A DNA stretch of 64,000 nt, from contig NZ_WTEX01000008.1 in assembly GCF_009795845.1 (NCBI RefSeq), positions 1-64,000 on the forward strand, in the 5' to 3' direction. Positions 28,814 to 37,746 of this stretch are shown here, in pieces. Position numbers and translations under genes: made by a program. Each line of letters opens with the position of its first letter. Within the stretch, counting starts at the first letter, position 1. The DNA comes from Gilliamella sp. Lep-s35 (GTDB taxonomy: Bacteria > Pseudomonadota > Gammaproteobacteria > Enterobacterales > Orbaceae). Under the pieces are notes generated by a model. The model searched no databases. It was not told where the DNA came from and saw only the letters and a program-made list of their open reading frames with translations.

Positions 28814-29752
28814 TTAATTAGTTAATTGTGCACTGATCTTTTTCGCAGTGCAAACGTCTCGTGCAATTTGTTGTTTCAAATCGGCTAATGAATCAAATTT
28901 TTTCTCGTCACGCAATTTTTGTACAAAATTCACGTCTAAATATTGTCCATAAATATCGCCTGAAAAGTCAAATAGATTCACTTCTAAAATTGCTGTTTTT
29001 CCATGAATCGTTGGTCTTATACCTATGTTGGCAATACCATGATAATGCTGATTATTACAGATATTTTTAACTTTAACAAAATAGACACCTTGTAATGCCG
29101 GTTTTTTGCGATGTAAATGGATGTTAGCAGTTGGAAATCCCAACTGTCTTGCTAAAGCATTACCATGTATTACTCGCCCCTGAATTGTATAATTTCGTCC
29201 TAAAAGGCAATGCGCTAATTCAAAGTCGTTATTTAATAGCGCTTGACGTACAGCGGTGCTGCTAATTCGTAAGTTATTCCAAACATATGTCGGCATACTT
29301 TCAACGGAAAAGTGGTTATTGTGCGCGTATTGCTGTAGTAAATTAATATCTCCTTGCCGTTTAAATCCAAATCGAAAATCGTCGCCAATAACAATATATT
29401 TAGCTTGCAATTTGTTAATTAACCAATCTTGGATAAAACTATCAGCAGGCATATTGGCAAAAGTTTGGGTAAACGGAATTACAATAATGTAGTCGATACC
29501 TAACTTTTCAATAAAAATGACTTTTTCTTGAAATGACGTTAGCCGTGATGGTGCATTATTAGGGGTAAAAAACTCTAATGGTTGCGGTTCAAATAGCATT
29601 ACCACCGTTGGTAAATTTAAGTTTTTACCTTGCTTAATTAGATGGTTAATCAGTTGTTGATGCCCTAAATGCACACCATCAAAATTCCCTAATGTTAAAA
29701 CACATTGAGAAAACTGATTTTTAAAATTTGCTATACCGCGGATAATCTTCAT
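28814..29752 (-). CDS. ribF: Bifunctional riboflavin kinase / FMN adenylyltransferase
   Basis: RibF converts riboflavin to FMN and FAD. The N-terminal adenylyltransferase has GNFDGVHLGHQQL (about 22-34) and the ISSTAVRQAL signature; the C-terminal flavokinase has GRVIHGNALARQLGFPTANI (about 184-203). The 312 residues match E. coli (313). Confidence 0.96.
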   Translation of the reverse strand: MKIIRGIANFKNQFSQCVLTLGNFDGVHLGHQQLINHLIKQGKNLNLPTVVMLFEPQPLEFFTPNNAPSRLTSFQEKVIFIEKLGIDYIIVIPFTQTFANMPADSFIQDWLINKLQAKYIVIGDDFRFGFKRQGDINLLQQYAHNNHFSVESMPTYVWNNLRISSTAVRQALLNNDFELAHCLLGRNYTIQGRVIHGNALARQLGFPTANIHLHRKKPALQGVYFVKVKNICNNQHYHGIANIGIRPTIHGKTAILEVNLFDFSGDIYGQYLDVNFVQKLRDEKKFDSLADLKQQIARDVCTAKKISAQLTN

Positions 29753-29874
29753 GAAAACAATGTTATTTATACTAAATAGCCAAGAATTATACCAATCTTT
29801 CTTGAAGATGCACGTAATATAAAACAGCTTTTTTCGTTGAATATTTTGTTTTTGTGATAGCTAATATCAAATAA

Positions 29875-30534
29875 TTAATAATGGTTTAAAGCGCGTAAAA
29901 ACTCTTGCCTTGTGCTTGGGTTCGTTTTAAATCCACCGCCCAAGGCTGTTGTTGTTGTCATACTGCTTGAGTCTTTAATGCCTCTTGCTTTTACGCAATA
30001 ATGAGTTGCATCAATTGAAACAGCAACATTAACGGTTCCAAGTAAAGTTTGTAGAGCAACTAAAATTTGCTGAGTTAACCTTTCTTGTACTTGCGGTCGT
30101 TGTGAAAAGAATTCTACAATACGATTGATTTTAGATAACCCAATCACTTTATCTTTGGGGATATAAGAAACCGTTGCTTTGCCATCGATAGTGACAAAAT
30201 GATGCTCACAAACACTGGTTAAAGTAATGTCGCGAACGGTTATCATTTCGTCTACTTGCATTTTATTTTCGATTAATGTGATTTTTGGAAAATTTTCATA
30301 ATAAAGACCAGAAAATATTTCATCAACATACATTTTTGATACTCGATGAGGAGTTTCAGCTAAGCTGTCATCAGTTAAGTCAAGTTCCATGAGTTTCATA
30401 ATTTCACGAAAATGCGCTTCAATTTTGCTTTTACGCTCACAATTATCCATGGCTAAACGGCAGGATGGCGTTTCAAGGTTTTTAGCAGCGAGTGCCTCTT
30501 TAACTTTTTGCGCAGCAAGACTTAATTCTGTCAT
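29875..30534 (-). CDS. folE: GTP cyclohydrolase I
   Basis: FolE opens GTP to 7,8-dihydroneopterin triphosphate, the entry to folate (and queuosine) synthesis. The 219 residues start at ATG 30532-30534 ([11 protein letters not shown]), which aligns with E. coli FolE. An upstream in-frame ATG at 30588 would add 18 unrelated residues and is less likely. Zinc ligands lie in [11 protein letters not shown] and [26 protein letters not shown] is family-typical. Transcribed alone, divergent from polA. Confidence 0.95.
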   Translation of the reverse strand: MTELSLAAQKVKEALAAKNLETPSCRLAMDNCERKSKIEAHFREIMKLMELDLTDDSLAETPHRVSKMYVDEIFSGLYYENFPKITLIENKMQVDEMITVRDITLTSVCEHHFVTIDGKATVSYIPKDKVIGLSKINRIVEFFSQRPQVQERLTQQILVALQTLLGTVNVAVSIDATHYCVKARGIKDSSSMTTTTALGGGFKTNPSTRQEFLRALNHY

Positions 30535-30626
30535 TATCAAATACTCGGACGAAAATTGATGAAATATTATATAACAGTTATAAGGCAATATACAGTTTTT
30601 TGCTTGTGGTTTTATATTGAAACAGA

Positions 30627-30667
30627 TAGTAGCTAGTAGTAGCTAGTAACCTGAAACTTCTTTACAC
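30627..30667. repeat. Tandem TAGTAGCTAG x2 followed by a partial dispersed-repeat match
   Basis: TAGTAGCTAG occurs twice without gap (30627-30646), then AACCTGAAACTTCTTTACA, which resembles the second half of the repeat at 33581 and 55698. It lies between folE and polA. Confidence 0.5.
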
Positions 30668-30749
30668 TATAATTATTAGTGATGATAAGAATATTATGGC
30701 TAATTAAGGTATACTGTTCACTATCGTGTTGAATAATGATTGAGTAACT

Positions 30750-33521
30750 ATGATGTCAAACAAAACGCCGATTATCTTAATTGATGGATCTTCTTATCTT
30801 TACCGTGCTTTTTTTGCATGCCCACCGTTAACTAATGCCAAAGGCGAACCCACAGGGGCTATTTTTGGTGTGATTAATATGATTCGTAGCCTGCTTAACC
30901 AATACAATCCTACGCATATTGCTGTGGTTTTTGATGCTAAAGGTGGTTCTTTCCGTAACGAGATTTATCCTGAGTATAAAGCAACTCGTGAAGCGATGCC
31001 TGAAAATCTTCGCCCTCAAATTGAACCCATTCATACTATTTTAAAAGCTATGGGGTTACCTCTACTTTGCATTGAAGGCGTTGAGGCTGATGATGTAATT
31101 GGTACATTAGCTAGACAAGCAGAAAAAGAGAATTTAGATGTATTAATTAGCACTGGCGATAAAGATATGGCGCAATTGGTGAGCGATAAAATTACCCTAA
31201 TTAATACTATGAATAATACGGTACTTGATCCACAAGGGGTGATAAACAAATTTGGTGTTCCCCCTGAAAAGATTATTGATTATTTAGCTTTAAGAGGCGA
31301 TTCATCCGATAACATACCCGGTGTACCTGGTATCGGTGAAAAAACGGCTCAGGGTTTATTAGCTGAGTTTGATAGCATAAAAGATATTTATAATCGATTG
31401 GATGATATCGAAAAATTATCAATCCGAGGTGCGAAATCATTAAAACAAAAATTAATTGATAATCAAAATGAAGCCGAACTTTCTTATTTACTGGCGACTA
31501 TTAAAACCGATGTTAAATTAGATTTTACTAATGAACAACTGATGGTGAGTAATATTGATATTAATGCACTTGCTGAATTATTTGATAATTATGGATTTCA
31601 TCGCTGGCAAAAAGAGTTAATGTCTGGCAATTTTTTAAAACAGTTATCAGCTTTTGATATTAAAGGTGAGGTGCCTCTATTTTCTAATGATGAATCATCA
31701 CTAGAAAATAAAGAAATAGATTATCAATGCATTTTAACTCATGAACAACTAGATAATTGGGTTGATAAATTAAAAAATAGTCAACAATTTGCTTTTGATA
31801 CTGAAACAAACAGCGTTGATCATGTACATGCAAAATTAGTTGGGATTTCATTTTGTATTGAACCTCATCAAGCTGCTTATGTACCGCTTTCTCATCACTA
31901 TTTAGGGGTTCCCAAACAATTATTGCTTGATGAAGTTTTAGCAAAACTAAAACCGGTGCTTGAAGACCCGGCAATAAAAAAAATAGCCCAAAATGCGAAG
32001 TTTGATTATAGTGTGTTTGCCAATTATGGCATAACCGTGCAAGGTATTGCATTTGATACGATGCTAGAATCTTATGTATTAAATAGCACAGAACGCCACG
32101 ATATGGATAGTATGGCTAAACGCTATTTAAATCATAAAACGATTACTTACGATGAGTTGACTAAAATTGATAAAAAGCAGTTTACTATTGATGAAATCGA
32201 GGTGGAAAAAACCACACAATACGCAGCTGAAGATGCCGATATTACCTTTCAATTGCATAATAAATTATGGTCAACACTTGAAAAAAATGAAAAACTAACC
32301 AAGCTATTTTCTGATATAGAAATGCCATTAGCAATTGTAATTGCTGAAATGGAAAGGACTGGTGTGCTTGTTGATGCTAAATTGCTTAATGAATATTCTC
32401 AAGAAATTAGCCAAAAATTACAAGAAACCGAAGCTCAATTACAATTATTTGCTGGCGAAAAATTTAACCCCGCATCACCTAAGCAGATTCAAGCGATTTT
32501 ATTTGATAAACATCAATTGCCTGTTTTAAAAAAGACGCCTAAAGGCGATCCTTCAACCAGTGAAGAAGTGTTAAGTGAACTGGCTAATGAGTATGCATTA
32601 CCAAGGATGATTTTGTTTCATCGTGGACTAGCTAAACTTAAAAATACCTATACCGATAAATTACCTTTAATGATTAGTTCAAAAGATGGGCGAATACATA
32701 CTAATTATAATCAGATTGGTACGATAACAGGTCGATTGTCATCAAATGATCCTAATTTGCAAAATATTCCCGTTCGTAATGAAGAAGGGCGTCGAATTCG
32801 ACAGGCTTTTATTGCGCCAAAAGGCTATAAGATTATTTCTGCTGACTATTCACAAATTGAATTGCGTATTATGGCGCATCTATCAGAAGATAAAAGCTTG
32901 CTTAACGCTTTTGCCAACGATAAAGATATTCACCGTGTAACAGCGAGTGAAATTTTAGGTAAAACTGAATCTGAAGTGACTTCTGAAGAGCGAAGACGAG
33001 CTAAGGCCGTCAATTTTGGTTTGATTTATGGTATGAGCGCCTTTGGTTTATCTAAACAAATTAATGTACCTCGTAAAGAAGCGCAGTTTTATATTGACCG
33101 TTATTTTGAACGTTACCCTGGTGTTCAACAATATATGGAAGAGACTCGACAACTAGCTACCGAGCAAGGTTATGTTGAAACCTTATCTGGGCGTCGTTTA
33201 TATTTATCAAAAATCACTTCAACCAATGGTATTGAGCGTCGAGGTGCTGAGCGAGCAGCGATCAATGCCCCAATGCAAGGTACCGCCGCTGATATTATTA
33301 AAACAGCGATGATTAAAGTAAGCCAATGGATAAAAAGCTTACCAGTTGGTCATATTAGAATGGTTATGCAAGTACACGATGAGTTGGTATTTGAAGTAAA
33401 AGAAGAATGGGTTGAGCAATATCAAAATCAGATAAAATCAATCATGGAAAATTGTTATCAACTATCTGTACCATTAAAAGTGGATGTTGGTGTGGGTGAT
33501 AATTGGGATGAAGCCCATTAA
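30750..33521 (+). CDS. polA: DNA polymerase I
   Basis: The 923 residues make a three-domain repair and Okazaki-fragment polymerase. The 5'-3' nuclease (1-300) has LIDGSSYLYRAFFA and VEADDVIGTLA; the 3'-5' exonuclease (about 325-515) keeps the DxE motif FAFDTETNSVD, so proofreading is likely active; the polymerase domain contains SADYSQIELRIMAH, RRAKAVNFGLIYGM (O-helix) and MQVHDELVFEV. The first two codons are both ATG. It is followed by a perfect terminator; no Spot 42-like RNA was recognised downstream. Confidence 0.97.
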   Translation: MMSNKTPIILIDGSSYLYRAFFACPPLTNAKGEPTGAIFGVINMIRSLLNQYNPTHIAVVFDAKGGSFRNEIYPEYKATREAMPENLRPQIEPIHTILKAMGLPLLCIEGVEADDVIGTLARQAEKENLDVLISTGDKDMAQLVSDKITLINTMNNTVLDPQGVINKFGVPPEKIIDYLALRGDSSDNIPGVPGIGEKTAQGLLAEFDSIKDIYNRLDDIEKLSIRGAKSLKQKLIDNQNEAELSYLLATIKTDVKLDFTNEQLMVSNIDINALAELFDNYGFHRWQKELMSGNFLKQLSAFDIKGEVPLFSNDESSLENKEIDYQCILTHEQLDNWVDKLKNSQQFAFDTETNSVDHVHAKLVGISFCIEPHQAAYVPLSHHYLGVPKQLLLDEVLAKLKPVLEDPAIKKIAQNAKFDYSVFANYGITVQGIAFDTMLESYVLNSTERHDMDSMAKRYLNHKTITYDELTKIDKKQFTIDEIEVEKTTQYAAEDADITFQLHNKLWSTLEKNEKLTKLFSDIEMPLAIVIAEMERTGVLVDAKLLNEYSQEISQKLQETEAQLQLFAGEKFNPASPKQIQAILFDKHQLPVLKKTPKGDPSTSEEVLSELANEYALPRMILFHRGLAKLKNTYTDKLPLMISSKDGRIHTNYNQIGTITGRLSSNDPNLQNIPVRNEEGRRIRQAFIAPKGYKIISADYSQIELRIMAHLSEDKSLLNAFANDKDIHRVTASEILGKTESEVTSEERRRAKAVNFGLIYGMSAFGLSKQINVPRKEAQFYIDRYFERYPGVQQYMEETRQLATEQGYVETLSGRRLYLSKITSTNGIERRGAERAAINAPMQGTAADIIKTAMIKVSQWIKSLPVGHIRMVMQVHDELVFEVKEEWVEQYQNQIKSIMENCYQLSVPLKVDVGVGDNWDEAH

Positions 33522-33543
33522 TCATACTAAATCAATACGTAAT

Positions 33544-33581
33544 AAATCAGCCTTAAACAAATAGCTAAAGGCTGATTTTAT
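33544..33581 (+). terminator. polA terminator
   Basis: AAATCAGCCTT (33544-33554) pairs perfectly with AAGGCTGATTT (33568-33578), followed by a short T tract, 22 bases after the polA stop. Confidence 0.85.
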
Positions 33582-33617
33582 ACTTAAACACGTCTTTTCC
33601 TGAAACTTTTTCACAAA
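33581..33617 (+). repeat. Dispersed intergenic repeat, copy B
   Basis: TACTTAAACACGTCTTTTCC is followed by TGAAACTTTTTCACAAA. It is identical at 35 of 37 positions to 55698-55734. It starts right after the polA terminator. Confidence 0.8.
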
Positions 33618-33630
33618 TTATATATTAACT

Positions 33631-33677
33631 TTCTAACATGAATCGAACTATTGCCGAAACCTTTAGGCATGTTAGAA
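33631..33677. repeat. Perfect 10-bp inverted repeat upstream of gltX
   Basis: TTCTAACATG (33631-33640) and CATGTTAGAA (33668-33677) are exact inverse copies around 27 bases. It lies 124 bases before the gltX ATG and could be a leader hairpin, an operator pair or the trace of a small element. Confidence 0.6.
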
Positions 33678-33801
33678 TAAGCAACTAAAATGAATGAATA
33701 TCAAAATGTTATTCTATTAATTGATATTGTCGAATTAAAAAGAGTGCAAATCACTGCATTACAGTATTTGCCCTCATTTCTGTTTTTATTAGGATTATTT
33801 C

Positions 33802-35226
33802 ATGAAAATTAAAACCCGTTTTGCGCCTAGTCCAACTGGCTATTTGCATGTAGGCGGTGCACGAACTGCACTTTATTCTTGGTTATATACTCGTCATGCA
33901 AAAGGCTCATTTGTTTTGCGTATTGAAGATACAGATCTTGAACGTTCAACGCCTGAAGCAATTGAGGCAATCATGGAAGGGATGAATTGGTTAAAATTAT
34001 CATGGGATGAAGGACCTTATTATCAAACTAAACGTTTTGATCGCTATAACCAAGTCATTGATGAAATGTTAGCCAAAGGCACAGCTTATCGTTGTTATTG
34101 CTCTAAAGAACGTCTTGAAAAATTGCGTGAAGAACAAATGGCGAAAGGCGAAAAAGCGCGTTATGATGGGCATTGCCGCTGTGATTCGGTACAAAAACAG
34201 CATTCACACAACGAGCCTCATGTTGTTCGTTTTGCTAACCCAATTGATGGTGTTGTGATTTTCAATGATTTAATTCGTGGTCCGATTGAAATCGCTAATA
34301 AAGAGCTTGATGATCTTATTATTCGCCGCACTGATGGTTCACCAACTTATAATTTTTGTGTGGTTGTCGATGATTGGGATATGGAAATTACTCATGTAAT
34401 TCGTGGTGAGGATCATATTAATAATACACCTCGCCAAATTAATATCTTAAAGGCCTTAGGTGCACCATTGCCTGAATATGGGCATGTATCAATGATTTTA
34501 GGCGATGATGGGCAAAAATTATCTAAACGTCATGGGGCAGTTAGTGTAATGCAATATCGTGATGATGGTTATTTACCTGAAGCATTACTTAATTATTTGG
34601 TTCGTTTAGGGTGGTCTCATGGCGATCAAGAGATATTTTCTGTTCCGGAAATGATTAGCTATTTTTCATTAGATGCCGTGAGTAAATCAGCCAGTGCCTT
34701 TAATACCGAAAAACTACTTTGGCTAAATCACCATTATATTAATCATTTAGATGCCGATTATGTGGCTCAACATTTAGTCTGGCATATGAATCAGCAAGGC
34801 TATGATTTAGCAAAAGGCCCAGATCTGATTACTATTATTAAGTTATTTGGTGAACGTTGTAAAACACTTAAAGAGATGGCTGAATCATGTTCTTATTGCT
34901 ATCAAGATTTTGATGATTTTGATGCAGAAGCAGCTAAAAAACATTTACGCCCAGTCGCCAAAGAGCCATTAGAAACAATTAAAGCAAAAATTGAAGCTAT
35001 TGCTCAATTTGATTGGCAAATTGATAAAATTCACCATGCTATTGAGGCAACAGCAGCCGAGCTTAATATTGGTATGGGCAAAATAGGAATGCCATTGCGT
35101 GTTGCGGTAACAGGTATCGGGCAGTCGCCATCGGTTGATGCCACTGTTTTTGCGGTTGGTAAAGCCCGTACCCTTGCTCGAATTGATAAAGCACTAGCTT
35201 ATATCGCCCAACGAGAACAAGCATAA
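33802..35226 (+). CDS. gltX: Glutamyl-tRNA synthetase
   Basis: This 474-residue class I synthetase (E. coli 471) shows the HIGH-type motif [17 protein letters not shown] (10-26), the KMSKS-type LSKRHGA near 239 and a Cys/His region (CYCSKERL and CRCDS, about 98-130) like the zinc-binding loop of the E. coli enzyme. ATG at 33802 with AGGA 9 bases upstream. Confidence 0.96.
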   Translation: MKIKTRFAPSPTGYLHVGGARTALYSWLYTRHAKGSFVLRIEDTDLERSTPEAIEAIMEGMNWLKLSWDEGPYYQTKRFDRYNQVIDEMLAKGTAYRCYCSKERLEKLREEQMAKGEKARYDGHCRCDSVQKQHSHNEPHVVRFANPIDGVVIFNDLIRGPIEIANKELDDLIIRRTDGSPTYNFCVVVDDWDMEITHVIRGEDHINNTPRQINILKALGAPLPEYGHVSMILGDDGQKLSKRHGAVSVMQYRDDGYLPEALLNYLVRLGWSHGDQEIFSVPEMISYFSLDAVSKSASAFNTEKLLWLNHHYINHLDADYVAQHLVWHMNQQGYDLAKGPDLITIIKLFGERCKTLKEMAESCSYCYQDFDDFDAEAAKKHLRPVAKEPLETIKAKIEAIAQFDWQIDKIHHAIEATAAELNIGMGKIGMPLRVAVTGIGQSPSVDATVFAVGKARTLARIDKALAYIAQREQA

Positions 35227-35304
35227 TAAGAGCAGTATCATTTTATTGCCAGATAATATAGTAATCTGGCAATCCCCTTCCTTTGCTTAGTTGAGAGTTT
35301 AGAA

Positions 35305-36939
35305 ATGGCTCGCTTAAAAAAACGCTATTGGATTTTACTCAGTATTGTACTAATCATTATGCTATTGAGCTTATGTGTAAGGCAATATTGGCTATCATTA
35401 AAAGATAAATACCAGCTATCGGCAGATTGGCATGGTGTCAGTGTGAGCTTTAATGGCTTAGCTATTGATGAAATCACTGTCTCTCAACCATCAAAATACT
35501 CACTAACAGCAAAAAACTTGCTGATTTCATTGTCGCAGTTATCAGCTAATGAACTTAATATTCACTGGCAATCAGACGATAAAAAAGTAATAGATACTAC
35601 TCAAAAAGAAGTGGTTGAAACGCTTGATAAAAACTTTAATCAGGACGTTAACCAATCTGATGATGCGTCATTCATTTCGACAATACTTTATTGGTTACCA
35701 TCAAAAATTCATATTGATTCGTTAAGATTTTATACACAAAATAACGAGCAATTTAACGTGAAAATTGATATCACCAAACAGCAAGAAGCAATACAGTTGG
35801 TCATGTCAACCAATAGCCAATACGTTGCGAAACTATCAGCTAATTTACAATTTAATACCACTGTTAATACAACAGAGCCACGTATTGATATACAAAATGG
35901 ACTTTTTACCACAACAGTAAACCAATTTGGTATTGAAAATGGGCAACTAACTTTACCGTTTAGTGGTTGGGTTAACCGTAAACAGTTAAGTTTATCAAGT
36001 TTAAATGATGCTTCTATTAGTTTAGTTAAAGCTAGTCTTTCTGATGATCTTATCTTAGCTGATTCATCTGGTAATTTAACCTTTCAAGTTGAATCGGCCA
36101 TTCCATTTGACAACAATCAACTATCTGCCACAACACAGCTTGTTATTAATAAACTCAATGGTATTTATAAAACCAGCGAAATAAAATCTGCGACAGGTAA
36201 TATTAATCTTGTTGTGAAGAATAATCAGTTTACTATTTCGAGTCCAGCGTTGAATATACAAGAAGTCAACATGGGGTTATCTTTTGAAAAGATCAAATTA
36301 GTTGGAAAGTATTTTGCTTCAATTAATGCCCCCGATAAGGGAACCATTAGCTGGACTAAAGCCCAAGCGAGTATCTTTTCTGGCCTTATCTTTCTTGATA
36401 AAAACAAGTTGAATTTAGCAAAATTACCTCAACAATTAAATTTAAAGATAAAACAGATACAACTAAAAGATATCTTTACTCAATACCCAGCAGAAGGGTT
36501 AGCTGGCAGTGGGGCGATCGATGGTAACTTACCGATTATATTATTGGCTAACAAGAAAAAAGGTGGCACGATCATCGAAGCGGTTATAAAAAAAGGCCAA
36601 TTAATTACCACTAAAGATGGATATTTACAATTTGAAAACTCAGCACTTAAAAATTATGTACAAAGTAACCCGAATATGAAAATACTCGCTGATATTATTA
36701 AAAATTTTCATTATACTAAGTTATCAGGAACGGTTGATTATGCCAATGATATTGCCAAACTAGGATTAAATATTCAAGGAAGTAATTTAGATGTTGAAAA
36801 TGGCAAGGCAGTGAATTTAAATATCAATCTTGAAGAAAATATCAGTAAATTACTTATGAGTTTACAGCTATCTGATCAAGTTAGCGAGCCTATTCGTAAA
36901 CGTATTGAAGCACATTTAAAAAGGAAATCTTCAAAATAA
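35305..36939 (+). CDS. ydbH: YdbH-family envelope protein (AsmA-like), short form
   Basis: The 544 residues begin with one membrane helix (about 7-26, YWILLSIVLIIMLLSLCV) and continue as a beta-rich periplasmic region, ending in the domain with GLAGSGAIDGNLPI and the segment YVQSNPNMKIL. Together with ynbE and ydbL directly downstream it identifies YdbH, an AsmA-like protein thought to form with YnbE a bridge moving phospholipids to the outer membrane. E. coli YdbH is 879 residues, so this one is about a third shorter; no frameshift is apparent. Confidence 0.85.
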   Translation: MARLKKRYWILLSIVLIIMLLSLCVRQYWLSLKDKYQLSADWHGVSVSFNGLAIDEITVSQPSKYSLTAKNLLISLSQLSANELNIHWQSDDKKVIDTTQKEVVETLDKNFNQDVNQSDDASFISTILYWLPSKIHIDSLRFYTQNNEQFNVKIDITKQQEAIQLVMSTNSQYVAKLSANLQFNTTVNTTEPRIDIQNGLFTTTVNQFGIENGQLTLPFSGWVNRKQLSLSSLNDASISLVKASLSDDLILADSSGNLTFQVESAIPFDNNQLSATTQLVINKLNGIYKTSEIKSATGNINLVVKNNQFTISSPALNIQEVNMGLSFEKIKLVGKYFASINAPDKGTISWTKAQASIFSGLIFLDKNKLNLAKLPQQLNLKIKQIQLKDIFTQYPAEGLAGSGAIDGNLPIILLANKKKGGTIIEAVIKKGQLITTKDGYLQFENSALKNYVQSNPNMKILADIIKNFHYTKLSGTVDYANDIAKLGLNIQGSNLDVENGKAVNLNINLEENISKLLMSLQLSDQVSEPIRKRIEAHLKRKSSK

Positions 36940-36950
36940 GAGGTTATTTT

Positions 36951-37136
36951 ATGGTACGAAATGTTATGGTAATTATGGTATTAGCTGGAACGTTAATCGG
37001 ATGTTCGCCTACTGTCAAAGTTCAAGCACCGAGCGAACCGATTAATATCAATTTGAATGTAAAAATAGACCATGAAATTAATATTAAGGTCGATAAAGCA
37101 TTAGATAATATTATCAATAAATCAGGATTATACTAG
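36951..37136 (+). CDS. ynbE: YnbE-like lipoprotein
   Basis: The 61-residue precursor has a lipobox LIGC (about residues 15-18), so the mature outer-membrane lipoprotein would have about 44 residues. The tail repeats NINLNVKIDHEINIKVDKAL, a beta-strand pattern that in E. coli stacks onto YdbH. It lies 11 bases after ydbH. Confidence 0.88.
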   Translation: MVRNVMVIMVLAGTLIGCSPTVKVQAPSEPININLNVKIDHEINIKVDKALDNIINKSGLY

Positions 37137-37150
37137 ATTGATCGATTTGA

Positions 37151-37163
37151 TTGTGTAACACAA
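37151..37163. repeat. Palindrome TTGTG-TAA-CACAA
   Basis: A perfect 5-bp inverted repeat lies in the gap between ynbE and ydbL, 76 bases before the ydbL start. It could be an operator or a weak hairpin. Confidence 0.35.
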
Positions 37164-37238
37164 AATACGTGGTATTAAAAATTTTTGTTATTCATATTTA
37201 AATTAATAAAATATGATGTACTCATTAAGGAGTTTATT

Positions 37239-37583
37239 ATGACTATCTGTAAAAAAGCAATAATAATATTATTATCAACTGTTTTATCTTTTTCTGTATT
37301 TGCATTAAATTTAGAACAAGCAATTGATTCATTAAGCCAAGCCAAAGCACAAGGTATTGTCGGTGAACAAGCTGATGGCTATTTAGGTGTAGTAAAAAAC
37401 GAAGGTAACGCTTCTGAAATTGCACAACTTATTAATCAAGCTCGTAAAGAACAGTATCAAAAAGTATCAGCTGAAAGTAATGTTCCTTTAAATGAAGTAG
37501 AAAAAAAGGCCGGTAGTAAAGCGCAAGAAAAGACCCCTGCAGGGCAATATATTAAGCGACAAGGCCAATGGTTAAAAAAATAA
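37239..37583 (+). CDS. ydbL: YdbL-family protein (DUF1318)
   Basis: The 114-residue secreted protein has a signal peptide (about 1-22, ending SVFA-L). The mature part contains the family features LGVVKNEGNASEIAQLIN, KARKEQY-type helices and a terminal GQYIKRQGQWLKK. In E. coli YdbL assists YdbH/YnbE assembly. The start at 37239 is set by AAGGAG 8 bases upstream; a longer reading frame begins at 37185 but lacks a signal sequence. Confidence 0.88.
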   Translation: MTICKKAIIILLSTVLSFSVFALNLEQAIDSLSQAKAQGIVGEQADGYLGVVKNEGNASEIAQLINQARKEQYQKVSAESNVPLNEVEKKAGSKAQEKTPAGQYIKRQGQWLKK

Positions 37584-37746
37584 TTAACGCTTTTATTGTG
37601 TATTAATAATGTGTATGCTGTTTATTTAAATATTTGTTCATAATATTTTTTATATTGAATAAAAGTAAAAAATGTTATGAAATTTTTATCTAGTTAGTTT
37701 TTACTTGTAACTGTATCGCTTATGCGATTTGAAATGGAGAAAATCA

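Noticed and set aside
29875-30588. folE starting at 30588
   Set aside because: The extra 18 residues are unlike FolE; ATG 30534 gives the usual N-terminus.
33522-33801. Spot 42 RNA after polA
   Set aside because: The E. coli sequence and its GC-rich terminator are not recognisable; only a polA terminator, a dispersed repeat and an inverted repeat are present.
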